Source: CAWIUB01 sp963839995
Lineage (GTDB): Bacteria > Actinomycetota > Actinomycetes > Mycobacteriales > Jatrophihabitantaceae
NCBI GenBank assembly: GCA_963839995.1
Contig: CAWIXH010000012.1
Location: 62,001-126,000, forward strand
Length of the DNA: 64,000 nucleotides
Reading direction: 5' to 3'
The notes below the pieces were generated by a model. That model was given only the letters and a program-made list of their open reading frames with translations. It searched no databases and was not told the origin of the DNA. Made by a program: the position numbers and the translations under genes. Each line of letters opens with the position of its first letter. The first letter of the stretch is position 1. Of the stretch, positions 28,015 to 36,279 are shown piece by piece.

Positions 28015-28063
28015 GGGGTCCGATGCTATGCGGTGTTCGATGCTATCCGGGCGCATCTGCCGC

Positions 28064-28115
28064 CGAGTTGTTCGACCCCGCGGGTGCCAGGCCTGCCTGG
28101 CGGTCGAACAACTCG
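28064..28115. terminator. Hairpin with CGAGTTGTTCGACC arms
   Basis: CGAGTTGTTCGACC at 28064-28077 is matched perfectly by its complement at 28102-28115, and the 24-base centre contains a second small hairpin (CCAGGC/GCCTGG). It lies just past the 3' end of the acyl-CoA ligase gene and before the aldo-keto reductase gene, as a terminator would. There is no T-run. The same arms recur at 47769-47820. Confidence 0.6.
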
Positions 28116-28165
28116 CACGGGAGCGGCACTGTGCGCCCCACGCCGGGGCGTAGGGAGGCACCCTG

Positions 28166-29794
28166 CTACGCGGTGGGCAAGACGTAGTCGGCGAACTTGT
28201 CGCGCAGGGTCTTCTTGGAGAATTTGCCGACGCTCGTCTTGGGGATCTCGTCGATGAACGCGACGTCGTCGGGTACCTGCCAGCTGGCCAGCCGCTCCCG
28301 CAGATGGTCGAGGACCTCCTCGCGGGTCAGCGTCTCGCCGGGCTTGACGACGACGACCGCGAGCGGGCGCTCCATCCACTTGGGGTGCGGCAGCGCGATG
28401 ACCGCGGCCTCGGCGACCTTGGGGTGGCCCATGATCTCGTTCTCGACCTCGACGGAGCTGATCCACTCGCCGCCGGACTTGACCAGGTCCTTGGTGCGGT
28501 CGACGAGGCGCAGGTAACCCAAAGGTGTGATCGCCCCGACGTCGCCCGTGCGCAGCCAGCCGTCGTCGGTGAACTGCGCGCCCGGCTCAGCGGTGCGGTA
28601 GTACTGCCGGGCGACCCACGGACCGCGTACCTGCACCTCGCCGGTCGACTTGTCGTCCCAGGGCAGGATCTCGCCGGTCTCGGTGTCGGCGACACGCATC
28701 TCGAGGCCGGCCAGCGCGATGCCCGCCGTGGCGCGCGCGTCAGCCTTTTCGGCGTCGGATGCCGAGACGACCTCGGCGCGCAGCGCGCTCATCGAGGCGA
28801 CCGGGGACGTCTCGGTCATCCCCCAGCCTTGGGTGATCGGCACTTCGATGGCCGCACGCCAACCCTCGGACAACGATCGCGGCACCGCCGAGCCGCCGCA
28901 CATCATCCGGTCCAGCGACGAGACGTCGTGGTCCTTGAGCAGCGGCAGCATGCCCATCCAGATCGTGGGCACCCCCGCGGCGAAAGTGACCCGCTCGGAC
29001 TCGATCAGCGAGACGAGGGCCTGCGGCGAGAGATCCAGGCCGGGCATGGTGATCGTCGCGCCGGCCGCGAACGCGGTGTACGGCATGCCCCACGCCATCG
29101 CATGGAACATCGGGACTACCGGCATCACGTTGTCGCGATCGGTGATCGCGGCGGCATAGGAGGCCAGCCCGGCGTTGGCGTGCAGCCAGGTCGACCGGTG
29201 CGAGTACAGCACACCCTTCGGGTTGCCGGTCGTGCCGGTGGTGTAACACAGCGCGGCGGCCTGCCGCTCGTCGGTGACCCGGTTGTCGAAGTCGACCTCG
29301 GGGCTGCCGCCGACCAGCTCGTCCCACAGCACGATGCGCGGATCGTCGGGGATCTCGCTCGGCGCGCCGTCGTCCATGACCACAATGTGCCGCACCGTCG
29401 GCATCTCGCTCATCATGGTGCTGAACAGGGCGAGCAGCGACCGGTCGACGAACACCACCTCATCCTCGGCATGCTCGATGCTGTAGAGGACCTGGTCCCG
29501 AAAGTAGCGGATGTTGATCGTGTGCAGGATCCGGCCGGACCCGGGCACGGCGAAGTACAGCGCGAGATGCCGGGCGGTGTTCCACGCGAACGATCCGATG
29601 CGGGCGTCGTCGCGCAGGCGCAGAGAGTCGAGGGCGCCGACGATGCGCCGCGCCTCGACGCCGAGCTCGGCGAACGTCGTGTGGGCAATCCCGGTGGCCG
29701 TGCGGGTGGCCACCGTCCTGGATCCGAAGTATTGCTCCCCGCGACGAAAGATCATGTTGGTGGACAGCGGCAGGTGCTGCATGAGTCCGTCCAT
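28166..29794 (-). CDS. Fatty-acid--CoA ligase (AMP-binding family)
   Basis: The 542-residue adenylate-forming enzyme activates a medium- or long-chain carboxylic acid to its CoA thioester. Motifs are the P-loop YTTGTTGNPKGVLYSHRS (near 190), GWGMTETSPVASM (near 310), GWLRTGDVGAITPLGYLRLVDRTKDLVKSGGEWISS (near 410-440), and the C-terminal catalytic Lys in IPKTSVGKFSKKTLR. It resembles AlkK-type ligases more than bacterial FadD. Substrate cannot be fixed. No beta-oxidation gene is adjacent. Confidence 0.9.
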   Translation of the reverse strand: MDGLMQHLPLSTNMIFRRGEQYFGSRTVATRTATGIAHTTFAELGVEARRIVGALDSLRLRDDARIGSFAWNTARHLALYFAVPGSGRILHTINIRYFRDQVLYSIEHAEDEVVFVDRSLLALFSTMMSEMPTVRHIVVMDDGAPSEIPDDPRIVLWDELVGGSPEVDFDNRVTDERQAAALCYTTGTTGNPKGVLYSHRSTWLHANAGLASYAAAITDRDNVMPVVPMFHAMAWGMPYTAFAAGATITMPGLDLSPQALVSLIESERVTFAAGVPTIWMGMLPLLKDHDVSSLDRMMCGGSAVPRSLSEGWRAAIEVPITQGWGMTETSPVASMSALRAEVVSASDAEKADARATAGIALAGLEMRVADTETGEILPWDDKSTGEVQVRGPWVARQYYRTAEPGAQFTDDGWLRTGDVGAITPLGYLRLVDRTKDLVKSGGEWISSVEVENEIMGHPKVAEAAVIALPHPKWMERPLAVVVVKPGETLTREEVLDHLRERLASWQVPDDVAFIDEIPKTSVGKFSKKTLRDKFADYVLPTA

Positions 29795-29839
29795 GCCGCG
29801 ATGGTGCCCCGCGGCGGTTCGCGGGGCAACAGGCAGCCG

Positions 29840-31135
29840 TCATGGATACTCCCGGGTCACCTGGAAGGTCAGGGTCGTGACCTTGTCGGCCGAAAGGAAT
29901 GGCCGCAGCCCGCTGAGGTAGGCGCGGGTGGACGGGTCGTCGCTCGCGTCGACGTCGGCCGCGCCCGGGAGGTAGCTCTCGGCGATGTCGTGGTTCTCGC
30001 CGATCGTGCCGTGGTCGTGGTGAACCACGACTGTGGTGACGTTGCTCCGGTCTGGGTTCTCGGCGTCATCCAGGTGCGGGACGACGTCGCGCTCGTTCTC
30101 CAGGGCAAGCACCTGGACGCTGCGCGGGGCCTTGGCCGCGGCGGCGCCGATCGGCGCGCCCCCGGTGACGACGTGGCTGATGCGGAACTGCCCGGAGGTT
30201 GCTGAATGGATCGCGGTGTTGATGGCCACCATTCCGCCCTCGCTGTGTCCGACCAGCATGACGTCGTCGGTCGGCCGCACCCCGGCCTGCCGCATGGCCT
30301 GCAAGACCCCGCGTTCGTAGGACGTGGAGGTGCCAGCCAACGCGCGCAGGTTCGTGGCGATGCTGGTGATGTCGCCGTTGTGTCTGGCTGGGGACCAGTC
30401 CTTCGTACCGGGGACGTCGACGATCACCCGACGCTGGCCGGTGGACGCAGCGTCGAGTATGCGGATGTCGACCTCACCGTGCTTGCCGTCGTTGCGCCGA
30501 GCCAGCCCGCTCATCACCGCGGCCAGCGAGCGGGGTGGGCCGCCGGCGTCGACCGTCGCGTCACGACCGAGCGCCGTCACCATGGCCCGCCCGTCTGGGT
30601 ACACGCGGCCGAGCAGCGCCGCCCCTCGGGTGACGGATCCACCACTGAGGAAGCCCGCGACCGCGCCGGAGAACAGATCGGCCGTCTGCGGGTTGTTGGT
30701 GATCCATCGCTCCGCGGCGGCGCGCACGTCGCCGGTGGAGACCAGAGTTCTCATCGCGTCCCACCCCGCATGCGGCGCGTCGCGCAGGAAATCGATCGTG
30801 GGGGTGAGCGACTCGGCGAGCCGGTCGGCGCCCAGGTAGGCGTCCGCGGCAACACGTAACCCCACGTCGAGGGCGGCGCACCGGGCCGCGAGCGGAGTGA
30901 CACCGCCGGGCCCGTCGAGGGCAGCGAGCAAGCGCGCCTCGAACCGGCCAGCGCCGACCGGGTCGAAGGCCGCGGTCTCCGCCAGCTCCGGGCGCACCAG
31001 GTAGCCGTGCAGGCGCAGCGCCTCGTCGGCGCTGTCGCTCGCACACCGACCGAACAGCCGAGCAGTGGCCACGATGTCGTCGCAGTGCGCCTCGATGCCG
31101 CCGGCTCCGCCGCGAACGGAGATCGGCGCGGTCAC
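29840..31135 (-). CDS. Alpha/beta hydrolase with helical N-terminal domain
   Basis: The 431-residue protein has about 190 mostly helical residues, then an alpha/beta hydrolase domain with the nucleophile elbow GHSEGG (Ser in VMLVGHSEGGMVAINTA), a downstream Asp region (LENERDVVPHLDDA) and a His in HDIAESYLPG. Secretion-linked hydrolases of this layout are commonly encoded next to WXG100-like proteins, as here. The start overlaps the preceding gene's stop by 4 bases (GTGA). Substrate unknown; lipase- or esterase-like activity is inferred. Confidence 0.75.
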   Translation of the reverse strand: MTAPISVRGGAGGIEAHCDDIVATARLFGRCASDSADEALRLHGYLVRPELAETAAFDPVGAGRFEARLLAALDGPGGVTPLAARCAALDVGLRVAADAYLGADRLAESLTPTIDFLRDAPHAGWDAMRTLVSTGDVRAAAERWITNNPQTADLFSGAVAGFLSGGSVTRGAALLGRVYPDGRAMVTALGRDATVDAGGPPRSLAAVMSGLARRNDGKHGEVDIRILDAASTGQRRVIVDVPGTKDWSPARHNGDITSIATNLRALAGTSTSYERGVLQAMRQAGVRPTDDVMLVGHSEGGMVAINTAIHSATSGQFRISHVVTGGAPIGAAAAKAPRSVQVLALENERDVVPHLDDAENPDRSNVTTVVVHHDHGTIGENHDIAESYLPGAADVDASDDPSTRAYLSGLRPFLSADKVTTLTFQVTREYP

Positions 31136-31449
31136 AGGATCGCCTCGACGATCGCGACGGCGCGGCCGAGGGGCTTCGCGACGTCATTGACGATCGACTC
31201 GGCGTGCCGGACGTTAGCCGCGTGGCTGCGCAGCGACTGGGCGGCCTCATCGACGCCCGAGGCGGCGTGGCGCAGATCCGCGGCGAGGTCGCGGGCTCGG
31301 TCGCGAAACGCATCGGCGGCGGTGGACTGCCAGGCGACCCGTTCAGCGGCGACGGCCAGGTCGCCCGCCCGACGCCGCATCTCATCCGCATGACCGCTGA
31401 TATGGCCGGCCAGGCGAACGAGCCGGTCAGCATCGGGCAGGAACGACAT
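31132..31449 (-). CDS. WXG100/ESX-like small helical protein
   Basis: The 105-residue protein is predicted as two helices separated by a turn at VAWQSTAADAFRDR, a W-x-(S/G) turn like that of WXG100 proteins exported by type VII secretion. Length and composition (Ala/Arg/Asp-rich amphipathic helices) fit. The start at 31449 (MSFLPDADRLVRL) is typical of the group. It is translationally coupled to the hydrolase gene, so the two probably form a pair. No ESX core gene (eccC, mycP) is in the window. Confidence 0.6.
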   Translation of the reverse strand: MSFLPDADRLVRLAGHISGHADEMRRRAGDLAVAAERVAWQSTAADAFRDRARDLAADLRHAASGVDEAAQSLRSHAANVRHAESIVNDVAKPLGRAVAIVEAIL

Positions 31450-31662
31450 GCCATGCAGAATCGGCCATCTGATCGTTCGGCCGTGGCCTCTGCGGACGAT
31501 CTGTGGATAACCGAATCGGGTATCCACAGCGTGCCGATCCCGCTCCCGTGAGACAGGCCGTGGTTGACTGACCGCAGCGATCGACAGCCGAGAAACGTCG
31601 CACAAGTGTCGCTGCTGGACTGCCAATTCGATCACACCGAGGTCAGTTGAGGAGCACGCAGC

Positions 31663-31980
31663 ATGGAATTCGCACCCGCTCCAATGCAGCCGGATGGAAG
31701 TGACAGCGCCCCGGACGACCTGGGCGTCACCGGGCTGTCGCGACGCGATCGCGAGATCCTGGTATTCGAACGCCAGTGGTGGAGGTACGCAGGCGCCAAG
31801 GAGCAGGCAATCCGCGAGTTGTTCGACATGTCCAGCACGCGCTACTACCAGGTGCTCAACGCGTTGATCGATACTCCCGCGGCGCTCGCCACCGATCCCC
31901 TGCTGGTCAAGCGGTTGCGCCGGCTGCGAGCCAGCCGCCAGCGGCAACGGTCGGCCCGGCGACTCGGTATCGACGTCTGA
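31663..31980 (+). CDS. DUF3263 protein
   Basis: The 105-residue protein carries the actinobacterial DUF3263 domain, with LSRRDREILVFERQWWRYAGAKEQAIRELFDMSSTRYYQVLNALIDTPAAL. It includes a helix-turn-helix-like core followed by an Arg-rich tail, which suggests nucleic-acid binding. It precedes a LytR C-terminal domain gene, a pairing also known in mycobacteria. GAGGAG 8 bases upstream supports ATG 31663. Confidence 0.9.
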   Translation: MEFAPAPMQPDGSDSAPDDLGVTGLSRRDREILVFERQWWRYAGAKEQAIRELFDMSSTRYYQVLNALIDTPAALATDPLLVKRLRRLRASRQRQRSARRLGIDV

Positions 31981-32028
31981 CGGAGCGCTAGCCCAGCGCG
32001 CACAGCCGCGCCTAATAGCCTGCCACCC

Positions 32029-32577
32029 GTGTCGCACCACGCACCCGTTCCGCCGAGGAGACGGCGGCTCGATCGCATCGTCGGCGTGGTGCTCGCGGTG
32101 CTCGGCCTGGCGGTCGCCGTCGTTGCGGTCATCGCCCTGCAGAACCCGAAGGGTCGTCAGGCGAGCAGGGTGAGCGCGACGGTCTCCAGTTCGGCCGCTC
32201 GCTCGTCCGGCGGCGCGTCGCCGAGCCGGATGCCTTCGGCAAGCCGGTCTGGCACCAGCCCGACAGCGACCTTGACGAGCCCGAGCGCTGCGAAGCATCC
32301 GGTGCCACTGGTGGTGCTGGACAGCACCGGCAACCCGTCCCTGGCCGGCACCGCGGCTGGCCGCTTTCGGGCTGGCGGCTGGACGGTGACGTCGACCGAC
32401 GAGCTGACCAACGACATCCTGTCGACCGTCGCGTACTTCGATCCCGCCTCTGCGGGGGCGCAGCAGGCGGCGCTGCAGCTACAGCAACAGTTCCCGGCCA
32501 TCAAACGGGTGGTTGCCAGGTTCGCCGAGCTGCCGGCCGGCCCCATCGTCGTGGTGCTGACCAGCGACTACAGCTGA
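32029..32577 (+). CDS. Membrane protein with LytR C-terminal domain
   Basis: The 182-residue protein has a short basic N-terminus, one transmembrane helix (about 18-40), a Ser/Ala/Pro-rich stretch and a LytR_C domain (PLVVLDSTGNPSLAGTAAGRFRAGGWTV ... GPIVVVLTSDYS). In LytR-CpsA-Psr proteins this domain accompanies cell-wall polymer ligation; here it stands alone, so only an envelope location can be inferred. GTG 32029 is the start. Confidence 0.85.
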   Translation: MSHHAPVPPRRRRLDRIVGVVLAVLGLAVAVVAVIALQNPKGRQASRVSATVSSSAARSSGGASPSRMPSASRSGTSPTATLTSPSAAKHPVPLVVLDSTGNPSLAGTAAGRFRAGGWTVTSTDELTNDILSTVAYFDPASAGAQQAALQLQQQFPAIKRVVARFAELPAGPIVVVLTSDYS

Positions 32578-32772
32578 CGCAAGGACAGCAACCCGCCCGC
32601 GAGCGTGAGCCAACAACCAAGGTGACTACCCACCTGGTCGGCTGCGCATTGCCGAGCAAAGCGAACGGCAGCCGCGTGAGAGCGAAGCACCCCATCGGGT
32701 CTGCAGCGCGATCGTGGTTTGAAACCCGGCAAGGAGCGTATGAGACACTTGGCGCCACAACTGAAGAACCCG

Positions 32773-32910
32773 CTCATCCAGAGGGGCAGAGGGATACGGC
32801 CCGATGAAGCCCCGGCAACCACTGCGATGCACTCGATTCGTTTCGACGAGGCCGCCGCAGCAGGTGCCAAGTCCGTCCCCGGCCGATTCGCCGTCCCGGG
32901 GAAAGATGAG
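32773..32910 (+). ncRNA. SAM-I (S-box) riboswitch upstream of thrC
   Basis: The leader has the full SAM-I core. P1 is CTCATC (32773-32778) paired with GATGAG (32905-32910). The kink-turn side reads CCAGAGGGGCAGAGGGA, and GGCCCGATGAAGCCCCGGCAACC follows in two contiguous blocks. GGTGCCAAGTCC forms P4, and GAAAGATGAG closes the switch. These match the S-box consensus block by block. The ribosome site GAGAAAGG (32911-32918) follows P1 directly, so control is probably at translation initiation. Annotating thrC from an in-frame ATG at 32719 would wrongly translate this RNA. Confidence 0.92.
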
Positions 32911-32928
32911 GAGAAAGGCCTCCACTCC

Positions 32929-34200
32929 GTGACTGCCGTCATCGATCGCGCTGCGATCCCAGCATCCCCGGCGAGCTCCCTGGTCTGTCGCAGCTGCGGC
33001 GCCCGATACCCGCTCGGGGCTCAGCACGCCTGCCTCGAGTGCTTCGGCCCGCTCGAGATCGGTTACGACGCCGACGCGCTCGCGCGGGTTGCCCGCTCTG
33101 ACATCGAGGCCGGGCCTCAATCGATCTGGCGGTACGCCGGTCTGCTGCCCGTCGGGCAGGATGCGTCGACCCGGGTCGACTCCCGCACCGGCATGACGCC
33201 GCTCATCCGCGCCGATCGGCTGGGCGGCGAGCTGGGCTTCACCGCGCCGGTCTGGGTCAAGGACGATTCGGCCAACCCCACCCACTCGTTCAAGGACCGC
33301 GTCGTCTCCGTGGCGATCACCGCCGCGCGTGAGTTCGGTTTCGAGCGGATCGCATGCGCGTCGACCGGCAACCTGGGCAACTCTGTGGCCGCGCACGCCG
33401 CGCGGATCGGCATGGCCTCGATCGTGTTCATCCCGGCCGACCTGGAGCCTGCCAAGATCGTCCAGTCGGCGATCTACGGCGGCACTCTGGTCGGCGTCGA
33501 GGGCTCCTACGACGACGTCAACCGGCTGTGCTCCGAGCTGGCCGAGACTGACGAGTTCGAGACCACCGGCTTCGTCAACGTCAACGTCCGGCCGTACTAC
33601 GCCGAGGGATCCAAGACGCTCGGCTTCGAGGTGGCCGAACAGCTCGGCTGGCGGTTACCGGCCCAGGTGGTCGCGCCGATGGCATCGGGTTCGCTGCTGA
33701 CCAAGGTGCACAAGGCGTTCAAGGAGCTGGTGACGGCGGGCCTCGTGCCGTCGTCTGACTGGCGGATGTTCGGCGCCCAGTCCGCCGGGTGTTCCCCGAT
33801 CGCGACCGCGTTCGAGAACGGCTGGGACGTCGTGCGGCCGGTGAAGCCGACGGGCATCGCCAAGTCGCTCAACATCGGCAACCCGGCCGACGGGCCATAT
33901 GCGCTCGACGCGGTCCGCAGGACCGGAGGCGCCATGGCGCACGTGACCGACGACGAGATCCGCGAGGGGATCCGGCTGCTCGCGCGCACCACAGGTGTTT
34001 TCGCCGAGACGGCGGGTGGGGTGACCGTCGCGGTGCTGCGCAAGCTCGTCACGTCCGGGGCGATCGACACGTCCGCCGAGACCGTCGTCTACAACACCGG
34101 AGACGGGCTCAAGACGCTGGAGGCGGTGGCGGACGGCGCCCGGCCGACCGCGGTAATCCCGCCGACCCTCAAAGGCATGCGCGACGCCGGCCTGCTCTAG
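32929..34200 (+). CDS. thrC: Threonine synthase
   Basis: The 423-residue PLP enzyme converts O-phosphohomoserine to threonine. The N-terminus carries a zinc-ribbon-like CRSCGARYP...CLECFGPLEIGY, typical of this class. The PLP lysine is in NPTHSFKDRVVSVA, the phosphate-binding loop is STGNLGNSVAAHAA, and ETAGGVTVAVLRKL lies near the end. GTG 32929 is used because the riboswitch occupies the upstream sequence. SAM-responsive control of threonine synthesis would shift flux at the homoserine branch. No hom or thrB gene lies beside it. Confidence 0.93.
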   Translation: MTAVIDRAAIPASPASSLVCRSCGARYPLGAQHACLECFGPLEIGYDADALARVARSDIEAGPQSIWRYAGLLPVGQDASTRVDSRTGMTPLIRADRLGGELGFTAPVWVKDDSANPTHSFKDRVVSVAITAAREFGFERIACASTGNLGNSVAAHAARIGMASIVFIPADLEPAKIVQSAIYGGTLVGVEGSYDDVNRLCSELAETDEFETTGFVNVNVRPYYAEGSKTLGFEVAEQLGWRLPAQVVAPMASGSLLTKVHKAFKELVTAGLVPSSDWRMFGAQSAGCSPIATAFENGWDVVRPVKPTGIAKSLNIGNPADGPYALDAVRRTGGAMAHVTDDEIREGIRLLARTTGVFAETAGGVTVAVLRKLVTSGAIDTSAETVVYNTGDGLKTLEAVADGARPTAVIPPTLKGMRDAGLL

Positions 34201-34206
34201 CGCCTA

Positions 34207-34240
34207 GCACCGCCCGATCTGGACCCTGACCGGGCGGTGC
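34207..34240 (+). terminator. Terminator hairpin after thrC
   Basis: GCACCGCCC (34207-34215) pairs perfectly with GGGCGGTGC (34232-34240) six bases after the thrC stop. There is no T-run, as often in high-GC hosts. Confidence 0.7.
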
Positions 34241-34247
34241 CGCCGCG

Positions 34248-34301
34248 CTCGATCACGTCCTCAGCCGCACTCGATCAGGTTTCAGCGGCACTCGATCACG
34301 T
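34248..34301. repeat. Three tandem CTCGATCA(C/G)GT units
   Basis: CTCGATCACGT, CTCGATCAGGT and CTCGATCACGT start at 34248, 34270 and 34291, spaced 22 and 21 bases, with TCAGC(C/G)GCA between the latter two. The third unit is the left arm of the palindromic repeat that follows, so these look like partial copies of that arm. Confidence 0.7.
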
Positions 34302-34363
34302 TTTCCCCGCGATTGTGCGCTGTGGCGTCATAGCAGCGACCAATTCCGGGGAGAACCTGATCG
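34292..34363. repeat. Palindromic repeat, copy B
   Basis: TCGATCACGTTTTCCCCG is matched near-perfectly by CGGGGAGAACCTGATCG 37 bases on, giving a long imperfect hairpin. The interior (TGTGCGCTGTGGCGTCATAG) can also fold. It overlaps the 3' end of the AbiEi-like gene. A related copy in the same orientation lies at 41033-41105, before that gene's start. Confidence 0.75.
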
Positions 34364-34934
34364 GCGGAGCGCGGCGGCCCGGGCGAACGCCGACGTGATC
34401 GTGTGCGCAGCCGGTTCGGGCGCGTGGTTGGTTCTGCCCAGCCCCATCGGACAACGACCAGCCCGGCCTCTTCGAGCTGCTCCTGGCGCTCCTTCTCGCC
34501 CACCAGGGACAACCCCAGCTCGCGGTACTTGAGCCTGCCGTCCGCCTCGCCGCCTACGCCAAGTGCGTCCCAGTAGAAGTCGAGGCGCCCGACAAAACGA
34601 CCGTTCTCGTCTCCCACGCTCTGCTGCAGCACGGGCTGCGGCAGCCGAACCCAGCGGATGACCAGTCGGCTCACCGATTCCAGCGGCGACTCTGCTCGGC
34701 CATCAGCCAGATCGATCGCCCGTATCGCCCGCCGGATGCCCGGCCAGTTGTTGACGGCGTGACTGGGTGAGGTTCGCCGCGTAGCGTGCGGCAACGCTGT
34801 TTGGCCATGCGGCCGCGCCCGGCTCGGGTTGGGCGAGAGGATTGCCGGGTCCTGGAACGCGAGGGACCCCTTCTCGCTGCTGTTTGACGGCGGCGTGCGG
34901 GAAGGGGTCCGAGGCGGGGTGTGGGCCCGTGGCC

Positions 34935-35591
34935 ATGGTATGGCCGTGCCCGCTGTCGGTCGATGCGTATGTGGCGGCGGGAGGAGATGTCGATGTGCCG
35001 CGCCCGGAGTGCCCGCGCTGCGCGGTGCCGATGTGTTTCTGGTCGGGGTATCGCCGCTGGGTCCGGGCAGGTGGCCGGTGTCTGCGGGTCTTCGTGCCGC
35101 GGGCTCGGTGCCGCCGCTGCCGAGTGACTCATGCGTTGTTGCCGGCGTTCCTGCTTTGCGACCGGTTGGACGCGGTGACCGGTATCGGGCAGGTGCTTGA
35201 GACGATCGCGTCGCATGCGGTCGGGATGCGCCCAGCCGCGGCCGGGATCGGGGTGCCGTATACGACGGCGCGGGAGTGGTGCCGTCGGTTCGCCGCCCGC
35301 GCCGAGGACCTGGGCACGGCGTTCGCGGCGTTGTGTGCCGAGCTGGGTGGGCCGGTGCTGCGCCCGATGACGGACGCCGCCGACGGTGCGGTGGCCGCGA
35401 TCGGGGCGGCGTTCAGCGTGGCGTGTGAGTTCCCGGGCTGGGCGTCGCTGTCGCGGTGGCGGTTCGCCTCGGCGGTGAGCGGCGGGAGTCTGTTGGCGGC
35501 CAACACGATCTCGCCCTATCTGGTGGTCGGCAAACGTCGTTTTCTGCCTCCGACGGTTCACCACGACATCGGAGGCGAACATGGACCGTGA
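34935..35591 (+). CDS. Zinc-ribbon/HTH transposon protein (DUF6431-like)
   Basis: The 218-residue protein has a zinc ribbon formed by CPRC (26-29) and CRRC (59-62), then a long helix-turn-helix region (GIGQVLETIASHAVGMRPAAAGIGVPYTTAREWCRRFAARAEDL). The C-terminal half is helical with no motif I know. It resembles DUF6431 proteins found with integrase genes in actinobacteria. Position and architecture suggest a DNA-binding partner of transposition, possibly playing a target-selection part like TniQ, but there is no sequence proof. ATG 34935 is preferred over a TTG at 34842. It overlaps the integrase start by 11 bases. Confidence 0.65.
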   Translation: MVWPCPLSVDAYVAAGGDVDVPRPECPRCAVPMCFWSGYRRWVRAGGRCLRVFVPRARCRRCRVTHALLPAFLLCDRLDAVTGIGQVLETIASHAVGMRPAAAGIGVPYTTAREWCRRFAARAEDLGTAFAALCAELGGPVLRPMTDAADGAVAAIGAAFSVACEFPGWASLSRWRFASAVSGGSLLAANTISPYLVVGKRRFLPPTVHHDIGGEHGP

Positions 35592-36279
35592 ATTGATCGA
35601 GCAGGTGGCGCTGCACCGCTGGGGCGTGATCGCCGAGGCGGCCAATCCGCGATTGAGGCCGGCGGAGCGTGGTGCTCTGGTTCGGGCGATTGCCGCGCGG
35701 GCGCACGCGCACCCGGACGGGACCGTGCGCTGGTATTCGCGCGGGACGATCGACCGCTGGCTGCGTGACTGGCGCAAGGACGGGCTGGCTGGGCTGCGTC
35801 CGGCGCCGCGGGCGGACGCCGGGGTGGTGCGGGCGCATCCGGAGTTGTTCACCGAGGGGGCCGCGCTGCGGCTGGAACTCCCGACCCGCTCGGCGGCGCA
35901 GATCGCCGCGATCCTGTTCCACCGGCACGGGGTTCGGGTGTCTGAGCGGACGGTGCGGGCGCAGCTGCGCCGGGCCGGGCTGCACCGGGAGGCGTTGCAG
36001 GCGGAGCCGAAGGTGTTCGGCCGTTATGAGGCCGAGCACCCGAACGATCGGTGGATCACCGACGTGCTGGTCGGTCCCTGGGTGCCTTACCCGCGGCGGG
36101 AGGGGTCGGTGCGGGCCCGGTTGTTCCTCATCGTCGATGACCATTCCCGGCTGCTGGTGGATGGCGAGTTCTTCGCGCACGAGAACGCCCGGGCCTGTCA
36201 GGCGTTGCTGCGCCGGGCGATCGTGCGCCGCGGCATCCCGACGGTCCTGTATGCGGATAACGGGGCGCCGTTCGCTAAT

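Noticed and set aside
28304..30205. A 633-residue plus-strand frame opposite the acyl-CoA ligase
   Set aside because: Composition is that of an antisense shadow and the minus strand has all the adenylation motifs.
32719..32928. An upstream ATG extending threonine synthase by 70 codons
   Set aside because: The added codons lie over a SAM-I riboswitch, so they are untranslated.
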